DNA from: Epinephelus fuscoguttatus
Taxonomy: Eukaryota > Chordata > Actinopteri > Perciformes > Serranidae
Assembly (NCBI RefSeq): GCF_011397635.1
Contig: NC_064754.1
Span: 29,802,543-29,866,542 of the forward strand
DNA: 64,000 bases
Direction of reading: 5' to 3'
Position numbers and translations under genes: made by a program. Shown in pieces: positions 61,420-64,000 of this stretch (position 1 is the first letter of the stretch; every line of letters begins with the position of its first letter). The notes below the pieces were generated by a model, which worked only from the letters and a program-made list of their open reading frames with translations, had not been told where the DNA came from and searched no databases.

Positions 61420-63547
61420 TTGTGCATAAGATACAGAGTGCATCGATTGTGCTGCACACAATGCAGGAAATAACTTGCGTGTCTTGTTACCTGTTCTGGT
61501 TTGTGGCCACTTGGTGGAGCTCATCAGTCTCCTCATCGTCTCGTACCTGCTGTCACAGGTCTGCTTGTTGAAACAGTACCATCCACCTGAACAACACACG
61601 CGCACACACACAAGCTTGTTAACAGGTTAGACAGAGTTGCATTTCACTGCTCTGATCTGTGTTAGGTTCATCCTCACCTTCTAAGAACAGCAGCCACCTT
61701 TTGCTGCCTTTGGACTCCTTGATGTAGTACCTGCGTGAGAAAGCCAAAACAAATCACCGTGAATGTGTTGCACATGCACACACACACAGATGCATACATA
61801 CACAACACAGGCTCTACGGTGGGGACACTTCCTTTGATCCCGACTTGAAAGATTTGGCTCCCACGGCACTGCTAACACTCTCTGCAGGAGTCTGTTTAGT
61901 GGCTTTAACAGCTCAAAAAGGTTATTTATGAAAATATAAAACATGACCAGAGGAAACTCGTTGAGCTGTTGGCAGCACACACACTCAGAGAGAGCTGACA
62001 GCTTGGGTGGCACATGGAAAGGTCACTTATTCACACAGTCACAGTCACAGTGTTTAAAATTTATTGGTGACTTCACCCTGCTCCAAGCTTACCAATAATG
62101 CCTGGCTTTTCCAAAAAGGTGGAATAGCTCAAAACAATTATAAAGTGCTCAGAACTTGTTTTTTAAAGTACTGTTAGTTATATTTGTCGCCACTACCCTG
62201 TTAGCTGCACCGCCTCACCTGTCAATGCAGCCCAAGTCATGAGATAGTATCCATGCATGCACATATGATCCTTTGAGTCCGAAATATCAAAAGTGCTGAG
62301 ATTTATTCCACAGAGGTGCAATGAAACTCCCTGCCACTTCTCAGATCTTTCACATCTGAATCCCTTACTCACAACAGAAATAGTACTGCAGTGCCTCTGA
62401 CAGTAGGATGATTGGCACAACACTTGGGGCTCTCAGGAACATGATCCCCTAACTTTTTTTTGTTTGTGCAAATCTGACTAAACCTGGGATCTTGCAGTGA
62501 TCTGCGGCGCACGGCAGTCGAGGCATGTGACTTGTTTATGTTAGGGTAGTCACCTTTCACTTGGACAGTAGCTGCTGAGAATGACAGCCTATAAATGGTG
62601 GTTTAGGCTCTAATCAGTCAAAGCTGCAGTTTAACTGTGTAACCCTGTGACACCCGGTGCACATGTTCTATATAGTGAGGAGAGCATGTCCCCTGCAACC
62701 CTCCACCCCCTGAAATCTAAACCTATGTAAGTCCATGATGCTTCTGTTTCTTCCACTGTAAAACAATCTGACACTATTGCAAAAACTATCATTGTCCAGT
62801 TTTATACTGTAAATATCAGACTCACCAACTTTGATCCATCAGAGTAAAATAAAGTCTGCACGAATAGAAAGTTTGCCACTCTGTCGGGTGCGCGCATGGG
62901 TACTCTTTCTCTCGTGTATAGTTATCAGCGGCAGCGCGCACTGCCTTCTCTCTGATCTGGTCCTTTGATCCATTTTGGTCACATCGGGAGTGACAGGGGA
63001 CTGAAGGACAGCAAACTAAACCACTACAGTAGCACATATTGGATGCTGGGTGAAGCAAAGCGCAAATCAGCCTCTGCGCCTTCATGGTTTAACCAAAAAA
63101 TATCCACATACCAAACGACGACAGGTATTTTAAGTGATAGTGACAAATGCAGTTCAGCACACTGACTTACCCTGCTGCTGACCCGTCATTGCAAGTCACA
63201 GATACATTGTTCAAAAAGTGCAGCTTCATGTCTTGATCCAGCTTCTGCGCAGAGCACGGGTACAGAGACTGCGCCAAGTTCTTTATCTGTACCATGAAGT
63301 TGTCCATGTTGCCCTCCACGGCTGTAAAGTCTAACGGAAAGCTCTCTGTTCCTTCCACACGCTCCCTCTGTGCCGGAGTTTGCTGCTGTTGTTGTTGTTG
63401 TTGCTGCTGCACCCGCCGACTTTGCGCCCGACCGCCGTGTACTCTCCGCGCCTCCACCGGTGCGCTCATGTGGATGAAGAGGAGCAGCAGGCAGGAGCGC
63501 ACCGCGGACACACCGGACCAGCTTCTCACCACACCACGGCTCTGCAT
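53510..63547 (-). CDS. notum: Notum, palmitoleoyl-protein carboxylesterase
   Basis: Secreted alpha/beta-hydrolase that removes the palmitoleate from Wnt and so silences it, a feedback inhibitor in Wnt/beta-catenin signalling. Exons: 63547-63171, 61730-61678, 61586-61491, 60822-60762, 58738-58680, 57295-57193, 57106-56915, 56786-56689, 56577-56430, 56338-56291, 53846-53510; 523 aa (human 496). After a signal peptide (around [16 protein letters not shown]) come a ten-glutamine run and the conserved [17 protein letters not shown]. The oxyanion segment is LLFLEGGWYCF. The nucleophile is Ser250 in GSSAGG (split by an intron), the acid Asp357 in WLFDEAQL, the base His406 in CLSHE. These correspond to human Ser232, Asp340 and His389, so the enzyme should be active. 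The C terminus ends LLGMLNNGS, as in human. Fish have several notum paralogues; which one this is cannot be told here. The 58679-57296 and 60761-58739 introns are mostly transposon. Confidence 0.95.
53990..54585 (+). mobile_element. possible solo LTR-like relic in notum intron
   Basis: A T/C-rich stretch with tatatacctgtg (TATA-like) and a downstream attaaag (polyadenylation-like), followed by cacctgctgttctg. This layout resembles a fish LTR, but neither a clear target duplication nor internal coding parts are present, so assignment is tentative. If real it is an old fossil without coding capacity. Confidence 0.25.
54928..55942. mobile_element. TIR DNA transposon in notum intron 10, interrupted by a second repeat
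   Basis: The left end ccagttgcacaaaacaccacaagttaag matches the inverted right end gcagctgcacaaaacaccttaag. At about 54999-55340 it contains a different common fish repeat (tactatataatgacaaaaactctgtctg...ggcacagtggtagagggtcatggga...ggcgctatagcaacc). The minus-strand reading frame 55764-55558 has no recognised homology. Confidence 0.65.
54999..55340 (+). mobile_element. nested interspersed repeat (ACTATATAATGACAAAAACTCTG family)
   Basis: Known to me as a very abundant fish repeat with the order tatataatg, ccatgtgaaatttggcacag, ggcgctatagcaaccgattg, cccataacttc. Possibly the 5' part of a Helitron-like element, but the ends here are not diagnostic. Inserted in the TIR element at 54928-55942. Confidence 0.45.
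57517..58336. mobile_element. TIR MITE in notum intron 5 with a nested SINE-family fragment
   Basis: Left end taaaggaatacttcacccacaaa; inverted right end tgaaggaacacttcacctacaaa. Further in, tttaacaacagcaaaactatat is mirrored by atatagttttgctgttaaac, so the arms are several hundred bp. Its centre is occupied by a plus-strand fragment of the SINE family (57835-58105). Confidence 0.7.
57835..58105 (+). mobile_element. SINE/L2-tail family fragment, plus strand, nested
   Basis: Contains gtggagtttgcatgttctc, cccacagtccaaagacatgc, gtaggtgtgaatgtgagtgt and gtcagctgggataggctccg in the same order as the copies at 26449-26820 and 33779-34145. The tRNA-like head and TGAA tail are missing or degraded. 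Confidence 0.7.
59144..60517. mobile_element. foldback element in notum intron 4, interrupted
   Basis: Outer ends are ttaaagggatagtttggat and, inverted, tttaaagggatagttcagat. The arms run inward for about 400 bp each and meet near 60087: gaaaactggagctgctggtctaccgctgcctcgattgg on the left mirrors ctgaggcagtggtagaccagcagcttcctgtg on the right. The left arm is interrupted by another TIR element (59384-59937). No transposase. Confidence 0.8.
59375..59946 (-). mobile_element. TIR element carrying a RecQ-like helicase fragment, nested in the foldback element
   Basis: The element 59384-59937 (554 bp) has ends tagcctggaaatccaga and, inverted, taccctggaaatccagag. It is flanked by gctttacct at 59375-59383 and 59938-59946 (8-9 bp target duplication). 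The minus strand from 59728 reads [20 protein letters not shown] then [35 protein letters not shown]: the RecQ motif 0 / Walker A region of an SF2 helicase. The usual Gly in PTG.GKS is Arg, and the frame runs into unrelated sequence after about 70 residues. The fragment cannot be a working helicase. Confidence 0.7.
61362..61420. repeat. (GT)n microsatellite
   Basis: GT tract with GTTT interruptions in notum intron 3, about 70 bases downstream (coding strand) of exon 61586-61491. Confidence 0.9.
63390..63410. repeat. CAA/CAG repeat encoding polyglutamine in notum exon 1
   Basis: Ten glutamine codons (mixed CAG and CAA) between the signal peptide and the catalytic domain, in the poorly conserved linker that is proline-rich in human NOTUM. 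CAA interruptions would limit instability. Confidence 0.85.
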
Positions 63548-64000
63548 GTCTAACTGTTACTGGAATACGTCTCTTAAATATGTGCAGGGGACTTCACAAA
63601 AAAACACAACATATCCTAAGAGTCGTTGGAAAAGTCAAAAGTTCTTTGAAAACGCGCGGACACTTCTGGGACGTTTTCGCTCTTTAAAGGTGCGCAGAAT
63701 GAACGCAGGTTATGGGTCTCCATGGTGTCTTGAGAGATAGAGAGCTGGTTTAAAATTCACACCAAATGCACGTGCAGCCCCCTTATCATTTTAATCCTAA
63801 AGTCGCGAGGAGCCAGTAAAAGCGTCATTACGCGCGTGGAAGTCCCTGAATTCAGCCGCTCAGCACAGTTACACTGTCGACCTGTTGACTCTTGGTTCAG
63901 GTCCTCGTGAGCTGCGGACGAAGTGGAATTTTATTTGAAGTCGCCCCCCCTCGCCCCCCTTCCTCCTGCTCCCTGCCCCGTGCTTCTCACTCCCGCGGGC
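63548..64000 (-). promoter_or_regulatory. notum 5' flank
   Basis: The region becomes CpG- and GC-rich toward the right edge. It contains ttctttgaaaac at 63642-63653, whose ctttgaa core (63644-63650) fits the TCF/LEF consensus, about 100 bp above the start codon. This agrees with NOTUM being a Wnt/beta-catenin target. No TATA box recognised; the true start site is unknown. Confidence 0.4.

Overview
The window looks like a ray-finned (teleost, percomorph-like) fish genome. It holds multi-exon genes with canonical GT-AG introns, many GT/AC microsatellites, and fish-type tRNA-headed SINEs and short inverted-repeat DNA transposons. I rebuilt all gene models by hand from splice signals, reading frame and remembered family sequences. 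No database search was run.

Layout from left to right. (1) 1-4113, minus: the 5' end of syngr2 (synaptogyrin-2); only exon 1 and part of exon 2 fall inside the window. (2) 5707-14275, minus: Ig gene B, a complete 13-exon gene for a 510-aa type I membrane protein with four Ig domains. (3) 15783-20988, minus: Ig gene A, a complete 11-exon, 541-aa tandem paralogue with the same layout. (4) 21659-32217, minus: tmc8 (EVER2-like), 16 coding exons, 708 aa. (5) 40694-52076, plus: tmc6 (EVER1-like), head to head with tmc8, 20 coding exons, 835 aa. (6) 53510-63547, minus: notum (Wnt palmitoleoyl-protein carboxylesterase), 11 coding exons, 523 aa, with an intact Ser-Asp-His triad.

The order SYNGR2 - Ig gene(s) - TMC8 - TMC6, with the first three on one strand and TMC6 opposite, matches human 17q25, where C17orf99 (interleukin-40) lies between SYNGR2 and TMC8. 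The two fish Ig receptors therefore occupy the IL-40 position and share its characteristic Ig motifs. They are FCRL/PECAM-like receptors that may be relatives of the ancestor of IL-40. This is the most interesting signal in the window. notum follows tmc6 tail to tail; in human it is on the same chromosome arm but not adjacent.

Introns and spacers carry many small transposons. They include a 1,052-bp hAT-type element with a perfect 8-bp target-site duplication, two tRNA-headed SINE insertions with 12-14 bp duplications, and several long inverted-repeat (foldback) elements. One foldback element in a notum intron is itself interrupted by a TIR element carrying a piece of a RecQ-like helicase reading frame. 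I saw no rRNA, functional tRNA, CRISPR array or prokaryotic feature.
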